Positions 11,901 to 21,898 of a DNA stretch of 64,000 bases are shown here, in pieces. Both the position numbers and the translations under genes were made by a program. Source of the stretch: Rhabditophanes sp. KR3021. Lineage: Eukaryota > Nematoda > Chromadorea > Rhabditida > Alloionematidae. Where the stretch lies: the NCBI GenBank assembly GCA_963281155.1, contig CAUJLY010000003.1:1302001-1366000 (forward strand), written 5' to 3'. Position 1 is the stretch's first letter. The number at the start of each line of letters is the position of its first letter. The notes under the pieces were generated by a model. The model was not told the origin of the DNA. It did not search any database and was given only the letters and a program-made list of their open reading frames with translations.

Positions 11901-13939
11901 AAGCCTTGCAACGTGAAGACTCTTATGAAGAGCAAATCCGCAACCTTTCATCCAGGCTAAAGGAGGTAGGGGAAACGATGAATAACCTATATAATTATAT
12001 TTCATTTTAGGTAATACATGGGAACAATTAAAATGAACAAGTTTATTTGAAAAGTGGTAAAATATAGCAAATAGTAATTAAGTGATATGCTTCTTAGACA
12101 ACCGTATTTTTTCAAGGATAATCTTTGAAATTCTTTTGACAGTTGTAGGATGTTTCTTATACATCATTTGGCTGGATTATCCAGATGCCTCGATATTTGT
12201 TAGGGTATCTTGGAGGTCCAGGATGACAGAATATTCATAGGTTAGAGCTTCGTTACTTGTTAAGTCGTCAAGATACATAGCCACCTTTATTAATAGACGG
12301 ATCACTGCTGTTTGGAGATGCAGTCATGATCATTGGATACACATCATGTTCTTCCAAAAGATAACTACATAAATACTTTCCCGATTTGAGTAGTGTTTCT
12401 GGATAGAGTAACAGAATAAACTTCATTGTTTGATTAGTAGCACAACTGGTGAACCACGGATAGCTGAAATTAATGATATGTTCTATTTCGAAGCTGGCGG
12501 CATTCTCTAACTTGTGTTTTATAACTATCAAATTGAGTTGAGATAATTTATAAATGAACAAGCTAATTTACTAAGAAAACACTTTTACAATGTCATGTTA
12601 AACACGCCATCCGTTTTGTATTGATAATATATCCGTATGCAAATCATTTAAATTGAACCTTTGTTGGTCATGAATCCTAGTCATTGTTCTCACCTGGACT
12701 TATCATTAATATTTCTCTTTTCAGGCTGAGACCCGTGCTGAATTCGCCGAAAGATCAGTCCAAAAATTGCAAAAGGAAGTCGACAGATTGGAAGGTTAGT
12801 TTATTATTTTAAACTTCTTTGTACCGTCAAAAACCTTGTCTTGACATAACTCATCATACATCCATCCACGCCTAACAAAGTCCCTCTAATGCTTATAAGT
12901 CCATCGTCTCACCATCGCTTTTGCCTCCTATTGCAGATGAACTATTGCTTGAAAAAGAACGTGTCCGTAATCTTACAGCTGAAATTGAACAAACTGTTCA
13001 AGAAATTCAAGGATCATAAATGTTTCGTCAAGTGATGGGTTTTCTTTTTATGATTGTTCATTATTTTGTCAAGATCATTAATTAATGAACAATTTTTAGA
13101 AAGTCTATACACCTGTTATGATTTGCTTTGTCTTTGGCTTTTGTATATCGTTTTCATGCTTCTTTTACATGTACTCTCTCTTTTAAAAATAAGATTAAAA
13201 CAAATAATTTTTTTGTTTGTCCAAATAAATTACAAAATTTATATAGTTTGATGAGGAGCTATTATGTGTCCACTTGCTTTTAGTTCCTTTTTTATCGCTT
13301 ACGAAGGTAAAAATATATATTCCCATTGGCTTATTAAATAAATGCTTTTATCAATATTAAATGTACCAATTTCTTGCATGTAACCATTTCCTTTATAGAC
13401 AAGAGCGACAAAGTCTTTGTTGAAAATAAACAATTAAAAGAAGAGTTAGATAAATTGATGAATGAACTTAATTCTGCATGAATATGAATTAACTACTATC
13501 CTTTTTATCTTACCAAATATGTCTAAGAATGTATGTAACTGTGTCACCTTATGGCCGCCCAAGTCAATTAATTTTTTTACTAATATACTATTTAATTATT
13601 TTAATACTTTACTCAATTCTTTGTCCATTAACTTAACCTTTCTTTTAAAAGAGAACTTCTTTTGGGAATAAGCATTTAATGAGTTAAGATGACAAATTTT
13701 GAGTAGATTGCATGAATTTTTCAGATATGTGTACATTATTTTTTGTATCAATAAAATGTTAAAAGAGAATATGTTTAAATGTTGAATGCAGAAGTCAATT
13801 AGTTGTTCAAATAAATGTCCCTCAAAGACATCCTTAATAAATAAATTTACTTCCAGACGAACTTCTCCACGAAAAGGAAAGATACAAGACCATCTCAGAA
13901 GAACTCGACCAAACTTTCCAAGAACTTTCAGGATATTAA
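5967..13939 (+). CDS. lev-11: tropomyosin, complete gene with alternative exons
   Basis: Tropomyosin is a parallel coiled-coil dimer that winds along actin and gates myosin access in muscle and cytoskeleton. The long form starts [15 protein letters not shown] (5967-6011), then [16 protein letters not shown] (6580-6774). Common exons are 11368-11438 ([20 protein letters not shown]) and 12725-12794 ([20 protein letters not shown]). Between them lie sets of alternative exons listed separately. One exon from each set gives 45+195+134+118+71+139+70+83 = 855 nt, exactly 284 aa plus stop, the canonical muscle length. The short form from 9820 gives 771 nt, or 256 aa, as in C. elegans LEV-11 short isoforms. 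Heptad spacing is unbroken. Intron 2 is about 3 kb and holds the internal promoter; the 12-12.7 kb intron carries an antisense GIY-YIG fragment. Identity is certain; the isoforms actually used are not known. Confidence 0.97.
8950..9819 (+). promoter_or_regulatory. internal tropomyosin promoter and 5'UTR (inferred)
   Basis: The last part of the 3-kb second intron precedes the alternative start exon at 9820. It is less AT-rich around 9180-9440 and then becomes T-rich with repeats of the form TTGAGCTT/TTTAAGCTT. In C. elegans the short isoforms come from an internal promoter at the same place. No core promoter motif is clear, so limits are approximate. Confidence 0.4.
9820..9975 (+). CDS. lev-11: tropomyosin short-isoform first exon
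   Basis: This 52-codon exon encodes [20 protein letters not shown] and ends KKRED before a GTGAGT donor. It replaces the first two long-isoform exons and joins in phase 0 to the next exon. It closely resembles the start of the non-muscle or short LEV-11 isoforms of C. elegans. Its own ATG, deep inside the long-isoform transcript, indicates a second promoter. Confidence 0.93.
10025..10328 (+). CDS. lev-11: tropomyosin alternative exon pair (set 1)
   Basis: Two homologous 134-nt exons lie at 10025-10158 and 10195-10328. Both begin [11 protein letters not shown]; one continues with [15 protein letters not shown] and the other with [15 protein letters not shown]. Each enters in phase 0 and leaves in phase 2, so using both would shift the frame. 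Only 36 nt separate them. They correspond to the exon 4a/4b pair described in C. elegans lev-11. The second has a Cys (VNCDESER) absent from the first. Confidence 0.93.
10524..11257 (+). CDS. lev-11: tropomyosin alternative exon triplet (set 2)
   Basis: Three homologous 118-nt exons lie at 10524-10641 ([17 protein letters not shown]), 10831-10948 ([19 protein letters not shown]) and 11140-11257 ([17 protein letters not shown]). Each enters in phase 2 and leaves in phase 0, so only one can be used per transcript without a frameshift. They match the position of the three exon 5 forms of C. elegans lev-11. The middle copy is the most divergent, has two Cys and ends TEFKCEE where the others end ADRKYEE or ADRKYDE. 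Confidence 0.92.
11520..11965 (+). CDS. lev-11: tropomyosin alternative exon pair (set 3)
   Basis: Two homologous 139-nt exons at 11520-11658 and 11827-11965 both encode [20 protein letters not shown], then differ ([20 protein letters not shown] versus [20 protein letters not shown]). Both use phase 2 entry and phase 0 exit. They correspond to exon 7 of C. elegans lev-11, where four versions are reported; only two are visible here. The first has a weak donor (GTTTAG), which may favour the second. Confidence 0.92.
12040..12525 (-). pseudogene. GIY-YIG nuclease-like gene fragment in tropomyosin intron
   Basis: On the strand opposite to tropomyosin, translation from about 12525 reads [19 protein letters not shown], then [20 protein letters not shown]. 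After a frame change at about 12285 it continues [18 protein letters not shown] and ends [20 protein letters not shown]. These segments match, in order, the longer copy in goa-1 intron 1 (24782-26976), but the roughly 420 nt between them in that copy are missing. A TGA-type stop interrupts the second part. An AATAAA lies at 12047-12042 on this strand. It is a decayed partial copy, not a gene. Confidence 0.82.
12937..13939 (+). CDS. lev-11: tropomyosin alternative last exons (set 4)
   Basis: Three 83-nt terminal exons, each with its own stop, lie at 12937-13019 (ends VQEIQGS), 13399-13481 (ends [10 protein letters not shown]) and 13857-13939 (ends FQELSGY). All accept the same phase-1 donor at 12794. 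The C-terminal 27 residues of tropomyosin form the end-to-end overlap and contact troponin T, so the choice sets polymerisation and partner. The first and third are alike ([20 protein letters not shown]); the middle one is divergent. Each is followed by AATAAA-like sequence within about 200 nt. Confidence 0.92.
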
Positions 13940-14328
13940 AAAATTATGGCACGATGCCCTTATTATATCCTGCATATCTTCACCAGATATCCATTTTTAT
14001 ATTTCAAAAGACATTCTCCATCCAACTTTGTTTTTTAATTGGTTCTAAACACAGTTTATTGCAATAAAATGTACTAAATTAACAATTAAAAAACTCAATC
14101 AAATGCCTTTTTAATAAATTTGACATTTATCAACATGATTTTTTGTAATAAATTTAATAAAAAAGATCGCACAAGAGTATTTACTTCTTCATTTTAAAAT
14201 AACTTCTCACAAATAGGTCCAGAATCAATTATTGTCTTTTTATAAACTAAATAAGTTCAAAATAAATTATATTGTCTTTAGAAATTAAATAAGTTACAAA
14301 TATATTAGATATTCTTTAGAAATAAATT

Positions 14329-15873
14329 CTAATCGTCCATCATCATTCCCAACACAGTTAACAACATCATCTTTAAACTTCCCATTGAATTCGAACAAAC
14401 AACAGCTTCAATTTTCGTGGTGCTGATTTCGTTGAATTCACTACAGATTTGTTCAAGGTCTATTTCTGATCTTGCTAACAACAGACGTAAGACTTCATCC
14501 TCGTGATCTTCGAAATCATCAAACTTTTCTTTTAATAACTTGGCATAGAAGCATGGTTGAGAGGACAGATTTTCAAAGAACATAACCAAGATTTCCCGAA
14601 CCTCTGTAACAAATAACTCTTTCATGATACGTACTATGTCTTTGTTGATAAGTTTTTGAAATTTTGAAATTAAACTAGTCAAGTGAGTGTAACTTCTTTT
14701 GGCCAACAGATCAAGGAAGAACTTTTCATCTTCCATCCCATCAATACCTTCTCCTCCCTTATAAAGTCTAAAAACGTCCTCCTCAACCAACTCCTCATTC
14801 AAAGCACCCTCGTCCCGATCTCCTTTAATCAAACCCAACAAAAACCTTTGATACCCACTGTCACTCTTTTCCTTAATTACTTCCTTCACCGTCTTTCCAT
14901 ACTTTTCCTTATACTGGTCCTTGACTTCATCAATCATAGCTTTACTCTTTCCCCAAAACATCTCAATTACCAGCGCATTATCAATACAGTTCCCTGACAA
15001 AGCTTTGTGCAAATCCTTAACATTCTTTTGGCGTGGGCATTCCATCAGCATCTTAAGCACCTTATAAAGCTTGCCCTTAACCTTCAACTTAAATCTATTA
15101 GCCAAAGTCTGATTGTACAAATTGAAGTATTGAACCCCAATCAAATGCCTTTCCCTTGTCGTTCTTCTCAACATAATCTTTATAACCGTTTCCTTGTCAA
15201 CTTTCGAGGCCGTCGTAGCAACTCGCAACATTCTTGCATCACCTTTTGAATCGAAGCCTTCGCTAGCCCCAAGAGTAGCTTTGTCGAACTTAACTATCTT
15301 ATCCTTCTTCATCAAAGTAGTCATAACAGTCGTAGCTTGACTATAAACAGACGAACCAATATTCGAACAAGCAAAAGCTGCTGAAGTTTGATTCCACGGA
15401 GAAGACATATGAAATGGATTAAAAGTTCCATCTCCACCATTATATGAGGACATTGAATTGAGATGACTACCACCATAAGGACCCATTCCAAAGACAGCTT
15501 GACTAGCAGCTATTGACTGATAAATGGGTGGTGGCATACACAAATTATAAGATTCTTGAGTTGGGGATACGTTTGATTCACCACCAAATATCTTTGCCCA
15601 GTCATTTCCACTCATTGGAGTGATATTCTTGGGTATTGCATAAGGATCTGGGTAGATTTCACTTTTGGGTTTGCTTGAATCGGGAAAATTTAGGTCAACA
15701 TTTATTACTCTGCCCTCGCGTTTACTTTTCTTTGGTGTTAAACGAGAGAAAGAACGTATTTTGTCTCGGACACGACTGGCATTAGATTTTAATTGTGTGG
15801 GAATTTCATCCGTATGTGGATTGAGGACTTCGTGGCTTGACGGAGACTGAAGTGAAAAAATATGCGCGTTCAT
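14329..15873 (-). CDS. annexin, divergent, with long low-complexity N-terminus
   Basis: An intronless 514-aa reading frame. The first 200 residues are rich in Ser, Pro, Gly, Met and Tyr with a basic patch (TPKKSKREGR), as in annexins with long tails such as A7 and A11. The rest has four annexin-type repeats of about 70 residues; the clearest is MIDEVKDQYKEKYGKTVKEV followed by SDSGYQRFLLGLIKGDRDE, the typical annexin repeat end. Annexins bind acidic phospholipids through Ca2+ held by GxGT loops with a later acidic residue. Those loops are degraded here (GNCIDN in repeat 2, GGEGIDG in repeat 3, none clear in repeats 1 and 4), so Ca2+-dependent binding is doubtful. Its start faces the unknown gene at 16236. 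Family call is good; activity is uncertain. Confidence 0.78.
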   Translation of the reverse strand: MNAHIFSLQSPSSHEVLNPHTDEIPTQLKSNASRVRDKIRSFSRLTPKKSKREGRVINVDLNFPDSSKPKSEIYPDPYAIPKNITPMSGNDWAKIFGGESNVSPTQESYNLCMPPPIYQSIAASQAVFGMGPYGGSHLNSMSSYNGGDGTFNPFHMSSPWNQTSAAFACSNIGSSVYSQATTVMTTLMKKDKIVKFDKATLGASEGFDSKGDARMLRVATTASKVDKETVIKIMLRRTTRERHLIGVQYFNLYNQTLANRFKLKVKGKLYKVLKMLMECPRQKNVKDLHKALSGNCIDNALVIEMFWGKSKAMIDEVKDQYKEKYGKTVKEVIKEKSDSGYQRFLLGLIKGDRDEGALNEELVEEDVFRLYKGGEGIDGMEDEKFFLDLLAKRSYTHLTSLISKFQKLINKDIVRIMKELFVTEVREILVMFFENLSSQPCFYAKLLKEKFDDFEDHEDEVLRLLLARSEIDLEQICSEFNEISTTKIEAVVCSNSMGSLKMMLLTVLGMMMDD

Positions 15874-16235
15874 TTTGGAGTAAGTATTTTTAGACGGTTG
15901 CGTCTTTTTATTTGTTCATGTTTTGCTTGTCGAGAAGGCAAATTTTTGGAAATTTGTGTATAAGGAATGTACTTTGTAAGTTCATTTTTATGATACGTGT
16001 ATTGACGTCTTTAATCACAAAGGAGAGAGGCGTGACAGGAATTGACAGGCTGACTCTTACATATATTTTGCCAATTTCAAAATTGGAATGACGAGTATTG
16101 CCTTCAGAGTACTTTTCGCGTACTTTTTTATTTTTTAAATATTTGTTATGAAAAATGACCGTTCGCTCTTTACCCTTATTTCCTTATTCAAATAAATTAA
16201 TATATTTTTCAATTCAGATAGAATTACTTGTTAAG
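15874..16235. promoter_or_regulatory. bidirectional upstream region, annexin / unknown gene
   Basis: About 360 nt between two divergent starts. It contains a splice acceptor (TTCAATTCAG) ending at 16216, 19 nt before the ATG at 16236, which would suit trans-splicing of the plus-strand gene. No other feature is evident. Confidence 0.4.
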
Positions 16236-17092
16236 ATGGCAAATAAGTATATGGATGAGGAAACAATGAGAGATGGGGCTGCTATCGTAGTCAAACTCTG
16301 GAAAATCGAGCAACAGCTCAAGGAGGCTGACGAAGAGTTTGGGAAGATGGAGGCGAACCCCCTTGGAAACGACTACTACTGGAACATCAAGGAGATTAAA
16401 ACTTTTATCAGGAAAGCTATTTCGAAGGTTAGCGTGTCTAGGGAAAAGGTCACGAATATCTACAAGAGTTACGTTTGTTGTTCTAATAAAAGAGGTACAA
16501 ATACATTCTCGTCTACAACTTCGAGAGTTGTAACTAATCCAGGTACGTTTCTAATAATGTATGATAAAATTAATAATTCACTTGCATTCAGAAAGGGAAA
16601 GCATCAATACTCCCAACAATAATGAGTCTGAATTCGGGGACTTTGGGAAAGAAACGAATGACGCAATAGAATTGGAGAAAGTTATGAGTAAACTTGGTAA
16701 TATCATGGATACCATGAGCAATGTCTCGCTTCCAAAGTAATATTTCCGCTCAACACTTCAACTTTTTTAAGAGCACTTCTTCTAAGCCCATGGAACAACT
16801 CGTTAATGCTAACCAGCATGACGGGCCTCTTGGTTCTACTTCCCCATTCAAAACCTCAAAAGGCTTCTTTTCGGGTGGTTGTTGTGAATCAGGAAAAACT
16901 TTGGAAAATAATTTCGCCTCCAAACATAACTTTGAATCTTTGATTGGTACAACGCAATCTACACTTTCAACCACTGAGACAGGCAAAAACTACCTCAAAT
17001 ATGCTAAAAACCATGGCAACCTTTTTCCGAACAAAGCAAAAGAAGCGTTCCTTCCAGCATCCAAAAGAGGATCATTCCTACTTGGTTATTAA
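16236..17092 (+). CDS. unknown helical protein, frame question near 16,720
   Basis: Exon 1 (16236-16542) encodes MANKYMDEETMRDGAAIVVK followed by charged helical sequence with coiled-coil character (LWKIEQQLKEADEEFGKME). It splices through a 49-nt intron (GTACGT donor, TTCAG acceptor) to 16592 and continues in frame to a TAA at 16738-16740. A second frame, MSRFQSNISAQHFNFFKS at 16721 to a TAA ending at 17092, overlaps the first by 20 nt and has coding-like composition. A very small intron (16688-16718, or 16697-16718) would join both frames in phase, giving one longer protein, but it would be shorter than any other intron in the window. A frameshift is the alternative. AATAAA follows at about 17148. 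I do not recognise the family. Confidence 0.55.
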
Positions 17093-17384
17093 CTGTAAAA
17101 TAATATTGTAATCTATAAATGTATGCCTTTTAATTAGACTTTGTTAAATAAAATAATTTATTGCTCCTCATGTTGTCTTTTGTTAAAATCATTATTAAAT
17201 AATATGATTTATTGTTGCATCTGATGTCTTTTGTCGAGACATTATTTAAAACATTTAGTAGTCTTAATTTGGCTTTTAAATAACAAATAATGATAATTTC
17301 GTTTAAACGTGTACCACACAAAAATCGACCAAATATCTAACGCACCACACATAAAAAGTAGTCTGCTGCGTTGGTAAGTTATCC

Positions 17385-17412
17385 ATTTTCCTAACCCAGT
17401 CGTTCTGCAAGC
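17385..17412 (+). promoter_or_regulatory. snRNA proximal-sequence-element-like motif
   Basis: The core CCTAACCCAGTCGTTCTGC lies about 38 nt upstream of the U5 snRNA. A near copy with three or four differences is found at 21990-22017, at a similar distance before a candidate snoRNA. Position and sharing between two small-RNA genes suggest the proximal sequence element used by snRNA promoters in this species. Confidence 0.65.
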
Positions 17413-17449
17413 ACAGTCAACATAAGACCTTCCAAAAATGTAGGATAGA

Positions 17450-17568
17450 CAGGTCTTGAATAACTACAATAAACCGAGCAGCTTTTTCGCCTTTTACTAA
17501 AAAGCTCCGTGTAGTTATTCATTCATGACATTACATGAATTTTTGGGAGCTTCTCTTCGGAGAAGCAA
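17450..17568 (+). ncRNA. U5: U5 spliceosomal snRNA
   Basis: U5 snRNA holds the exon ends in the spliceosome. The invariant loop 1 CGCCTTTTACTAA is at 17488-17500, capping an 8-bp AGCTTTTT/AAAAAGCT stem, followed by CCGTG as in other U5 RNAs. An outer 11-bp stem pairs 17458-17468 (GAATAACTACA) with 17510-17520. Downstream is an Sm-binding site AATTTTTGG (17538-17546), then a terminal hairpin GCTTCTC-TTCG-GAGAAGC (17549-17566). Order, spacing and total length near 118 nt all match U5. The exact 5' end is inferred from pairing of GTC with GAC. Confidence 0.93.
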
Positions 17569-19749
17569 AATGATTCCGATACTTTGTCGTATTAAATACT
17601 TCAAATGTACTGAGTGCCTTGTTGTAATGTCTGTGTTAACAGTAAATGGGTGACGTACGTGGTATTTGTGCGTTTATTTAATTATATATCAAGGATCTAA
17701 ATAAGTTTAAATTGCATATGATATAAGTAAGTTGAATATGTTCTAATAATTTAACGTGATTGCTAAGCTTTTAAACAGATGTTTGAAATTATCATTTACT
17801 GATCTACACCACAGTGTGCTCCTATTATCTTCCTTCGAATGGCAGCTTTTAATAAAAGATATTTCTGTTCTGTTTCAATTTGATAAGATATATTTTAGCA
17901 GCATGATTTTATTCAAAGGTGTTTTTATTCTATTTCAATTGATAAAGCAATAATCATTTTGCATCCTTTTGTTTAAAGATATTCTACGTTATTTTAATTT
18001 GATAAGATACTTATTATTTTAACTGAATAATCTAATCAAAAGCGTATGATAACTAAATAAAAGAAATTTGATCCTCCAAATAATTTAACAACTCATCGAA
18101 ATTACCTAATTGCAATCACCAATTACAATATTAAAAAACAAATAAATTGCAGATTATAATCCCCACCATTAATCTCATCTCTTACTAACAAACAATTGAC
18201 CACATTTTATAGAGCGGCACAATTATCTTTTGCAATAAATGATCTATTGCCTGCACGAATGGCCAAATCTCTTTCCCAATGAAGGCCAATCTAAACATCT
18301 GTCAATCAAAAAGTTTGCTAGGTCCATTCAAAGTTTTTAGCTGTTGGATTTTTAGCAAAGCAAAGTTGTAGGGCAAGTGAACAGGTAAATACCGCTCAAT
18401 TTAAAAGATGTTGATGCTTTTGGGTATGGAAACAGCGGGAACTTGAATGTTCACACTAAATATGGACTAGTAGTAGTGCTAATGGTGTGTCTTGGTATGA
18501 TAGTTTCGAGAAATTAACCTATATTATGGCCAAGAGTGTTTGATGATCTATAAAAAGCGAAATAGCCTAATAATGGCAAAAGTTAATAAATTTGTATTCA
18601 TAAATGATTACAATTTAAGGAATAATTACATACAACTGATTGCCGCGATCTAAATTTTATAAATACTTGGCCATAACTTTTTCTATTGTAATTTAATAGG
18701 TAATAAATTCTTATCTATAATAACAAGAAGTTTATGAATTCTTATATACAAATGATTGCAGTAATCTTAATTTGATAATCACTTTTCCATACCTATTTTG
18801 TAATTTAATAAATACTTTGTCATATTATGTGTTGACTAATTTGATTTAAAGGGCCATATGTGTTTATATTTGTTGTGTTATTAATTGTTTGAACCTAAAA
18901 CAATGTAATATGACGACACCTTTTCTTCCCAAGGTAAGACATTGATGATATTTGTAATAAAAAAAGAAATCGAACCCTCGGTACAATAACTGTCATTTAA
19001 ACAACTTTATACCATGCATTATTGAAGTACACCCAAGAGGTTTTTCATTGATTAAATTTGTCTTAAACTAACTATCATTAAAAGTGTATTCCCAGTTTCA
19101 TTATTTTGTAACATCTTCCGACTGAAGGTATTGTCGACGCTTTAGATGTCATTATATTGTTTGATCCAACAATTTATTTGCTTATATACAGCTTCCATTG
19201 CCATTTATAATTACCATTCGACATTTATCTAATTTTTATTACACCTAACAACTTTGCACAATATATCCCGCGTCGCGTCAAAATTTGTACAGGGCCAAAC
19301 TCTCTATTTAGGTATGTTTTGTTAAGACACAAGATGCCACAATCATTTACCTGTGCCACTTCAATCATCACCCAACAAAGCACGTCTATAAATGTCCATC
19401 ATCCAAAACAAGCAACTCTCTACTTTTACTCTCCAACCTTCGCCATTTATCCAAAAGCATCTACCTTTACTTGGGAATGCCTTTTGTAAGTCCCTAAAAT
19501 AGATAGACTACCCATTTAGATCTAAAAGTAAATGCATATAAGTAACTCCATCTTGCATAATTCTCATTCGACCAAGTTTGTATTGTTGCTTTTATTTTTG
19601 ATTTAATACCCATTGTATCTGATTTACCTTTTTTACTTTCAGATTGAACTCATCCTGATTTGCTTATATTTCCGTGCATTAATCACATACTTGTCTTTAT
19701 TAGACTTCTGACTCGAATATTAAGCTACTTTATCTATAACTTTATTAAA
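17569..19749. other. intergenic, AP-2 upstream region
   Basis: About 2.2 kb without a credible gene. It contains a diverged tandem duplication of roughly 120 nt around 18630-18830 (two copies of ACAAnTGATTGC followed by TGTAATTTAATA) and short repeats with TTGATAAGATA near 17880-18010. The last few hundred bases should be promoter and 5'UTR of the AP-2 gene. Confidence 0.5.
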
Positions 19750-21069
19750 ATGAATGTGAACCAAGAAAACGCCGACATAGCTTCTCAAGCAAGTATCTCC
19801 GTCATTCACAATCTCCTCAAAAATCTCCTCAACAATCAAGATGTCTTTGGTGGAAATATGATGGACTTCCAAGTTCAAAAGGCACCCCCAAGAAGATCTA
19901 TTGGGACTGACAAACGTACTAGTGCCGTTGCCAATAGTGTAGTTCCCATAAGACAAATTACACCAAGAACTGAAGTCCTCTTGCCAACTGAACTGAGATC
20001 AAGAAAACGCAAGAATTGTGGGGTTGACGACTTGTTGGCCAAGAAGCAAATGTTACTCAAAAAGAAGGATGGTAAAACTTCCCTCAGCCCCACAGCTTTC
20101 TCAATCCTTGATCAACTTCAAATGGAATTCATTGAGACTGAAGTTGTGGACCCTCAAACTGAATTGGATCAACTCATAATGAATGCATCTTCTGCTCTTT
20201 CTCCCGGTGATGACTCTCTCAACTACACTACTGGATTATCTGGTCTAGATTACACTGGCTATTCAAATGCCAATGATTCCTGTACTGAAGTAAACGTGTT
20301 AGACAATTTTAACTTCTTGTTTAATAATGAAGGCTCGCCTGGGAGACAATCAAGACCTTTCACACCGAATAGTGGCGGAGTCATTAATGGTGTAGGTGCT
20401 CGTGAAGATAAATCTTTGAATGTGAAACAAGATGATATTTTCACCGTTGTACCTGGTCGTTTGTGTCTGCTTTCTAAATCTGGGAAACTGAATGTGACTA
20501 TCGGTGAATTGTCGAGGCGTATCATGGGTATTGAGTCATTCAATTCATCTTGTCTGGGTGCATTTTTGAGAAGAGCTAAGATGCCCGAAAAGAGTTTGGA
20601 ATTGGTTAGTGAGTTGGCTAAAATCGGGATCAGTATCGACAAAGGCCGCCGTCGTACTCCTTTTGTCACGGCGATGTCTTCATTATTAGAAGCTGAAGCA
20701 GAGATCCTTGTCAAAGACTTCAAAAACGTATCCAATGAACATTTCCCAGCCAGGATCCTTGCAGTAGATGCAGTCCAAACAAAAGTCACTCCCACAACCG
20801 CATGTCTAGAAGAAAGGAAGATGAAGTTAGAAGCTGCCATGAGCATCATGAATGAAATGCTCGATTACATCAACAAAGACTCTTCGCCCATCCTCCACCT
20901 TACCCCAGCCCGTATCCTTCCCGAAGATTTGCAAAATCCTTTATCTACTTACAGTCTCCTAACCCATGGCTTCGGGGGGCCTGCATTAAAAGTAGGCATC
21001 GAAACAGCTTTGGCCTATTCAGCCTCCCAGATTCCGGAAATCAACAGAGTCCTTCAAAATATTCCTTAA
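19750..21069 (+). CDS. AP-2 family transcription factor (TFAP2/APTF)
   Basis: A 439-aa intronless coding region. The C-terminal half, about residues 232-435, is the AP-2 basic helix-span-helix DNA-binding and dimerisation domain: VVPGRLCLLSKSGKLNVTIG, SCLGAFLRRAKMPEKSLELV, KIGISIDKGRRRTPFVTAMS and, near the end, YSLLTHGFGGPALKVGIETA, all in AP-2 order. The N-terminus is Asn/Ser-rich with a basic block (ELRSRKRKNC) and lacks an obvious PY activation motif. AP-2 factors bind GCC-rich sites and control neuronal and epidermal fates; nematodes have several (aptf genes), and I cannot say which this is. The start at 19750 is preferred over an in-frame ATG at 19660 because the added 30 residues are strongly hydrophobic. 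The lack of introns is unusual and could point to a retrocopy origin. Confidence 0.9.
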   Translation: MNVNQENADIASQASISVIHNLLKNLLNNQDVFGGNMMDFQVQKAPPRRSIGTDKRTSAVANSVVPIRQITPRTEVLLPTELRSRKRKNCGVDDLLAKKQMLLKKKDGKTSLSPTAFSILDQLQMEFIETEVVDPQTELDQLIMNASSALSPGDDSLNYTTGLSGLDYTGYSNANDSCTEVNVLDNFNFLFNNEGSPGRQSRPFTPNSGGVINGVGAREDKSLNVKQDDIFTVVPGRLCLLSKSGKLNVTIGELSRRIMGIESFNSSCLGAFLRRAKMPEKSLELVSELAKIGISIDKGRRRTPFVTAMSSLLEAEAEILVKDFKNVSNEHFPARILAVDAVQTKVTPTTACLEERKMKLEAAMSIMNEMLDYINKDSSPILHLTPARILPEDLQNPLSTYSLLTHGFGGPALKVGIETALAYSASQIPEINRVLQNIP

Positions 21070-21404
21070 TTATTGTCATCGCCCAGTGTTTAGTAACTTA
21101 TTAATTATTTAAAATTAATTGTTTACGAATGATCTCTTATAGTAATAAATGTATTTGTTCGGTTTTTACAACTTTGTATTTTTTGACTATTATTGTATTA
21201 CTACCTCGATTAAATTGTCCCCCCATGTTTGTATTCTTTGAGAACACAGGCAAATTTTGCTGCGTTTTTTCCAATTTCTGGCAGCAATAAATTTTTTTCT
21301 AAAAATCAACTGTTAAGCGACAATAAAATTTACTTGTTAATATTGCTAACTATTTCACGTAACTTTGTTAGAATCATAAATGGATTTTTTACAGCTTACT
21401 GAAG

Positions 21405-21898
21405 AACTTCTAAATTTTTAAATGCCATGAAAAAATGGAATTGAATATAAAATCTATTTCGGGCCCTTGAACCATCTTCCACGACTTTAAGATTACTGCG
21501 GAAATTAACTAAAAAATCAAAAATATGAGGCTTGGATAAGCTTCAGCCAGATGAAATTTGTTGCATCGGAACTTTTTATTTGAATTGCTAAACATTGAAC
21601 AGATTTTGAAAAACTGCAACAATATTCTTATACATGTGGCAAATAACGTTTCATTTCAAAACAAAATATGAAATTTTAACTTTTTTAGATTAATCATTGA
21701 CGATAGCTTTGTGTTCAAGTTCGAAATTTGTTCGTCATTAGGAATGTGATAATTATATTTAAGAATACAAACTTTGATAAATTTTAAATTTTCGATTGTT
21801 GAAAGTGTCAATATCTCAAGTCCGTAAAAAGGAATTTTTTTCAATATTAATGACCTTAAAATTATAATTAATTGTGATTGTAGTTTAAAATTCATCAT
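21405..21898 (-). pseudogene. possible decayed coding remnant
   Basis: A minus-strand frame of about 120 codons is broken by a single stop (80 codons, TGA at about 21656, then KNETLFATC-like continuation), and the frame decays further towards 21480. The text has Leu/Ile/Asn-rich stretches (LEILTLSTIENLKFIKVCIL, SSMINLKKLKF) reminiscent of the leucine-rich regions of nematode F-box-type proteins. The assignment is weak; it may be chance in AT-rich DNA. Confidence 0.25.

Noticed and set aside
19660..19749. Upstream in-frame ATG of the AP-2 gene
   Set aside because: Would add 30 hydrophobic residues resembling a membrane segment to a nuclear factor; the ATG at 19750 is preferred.
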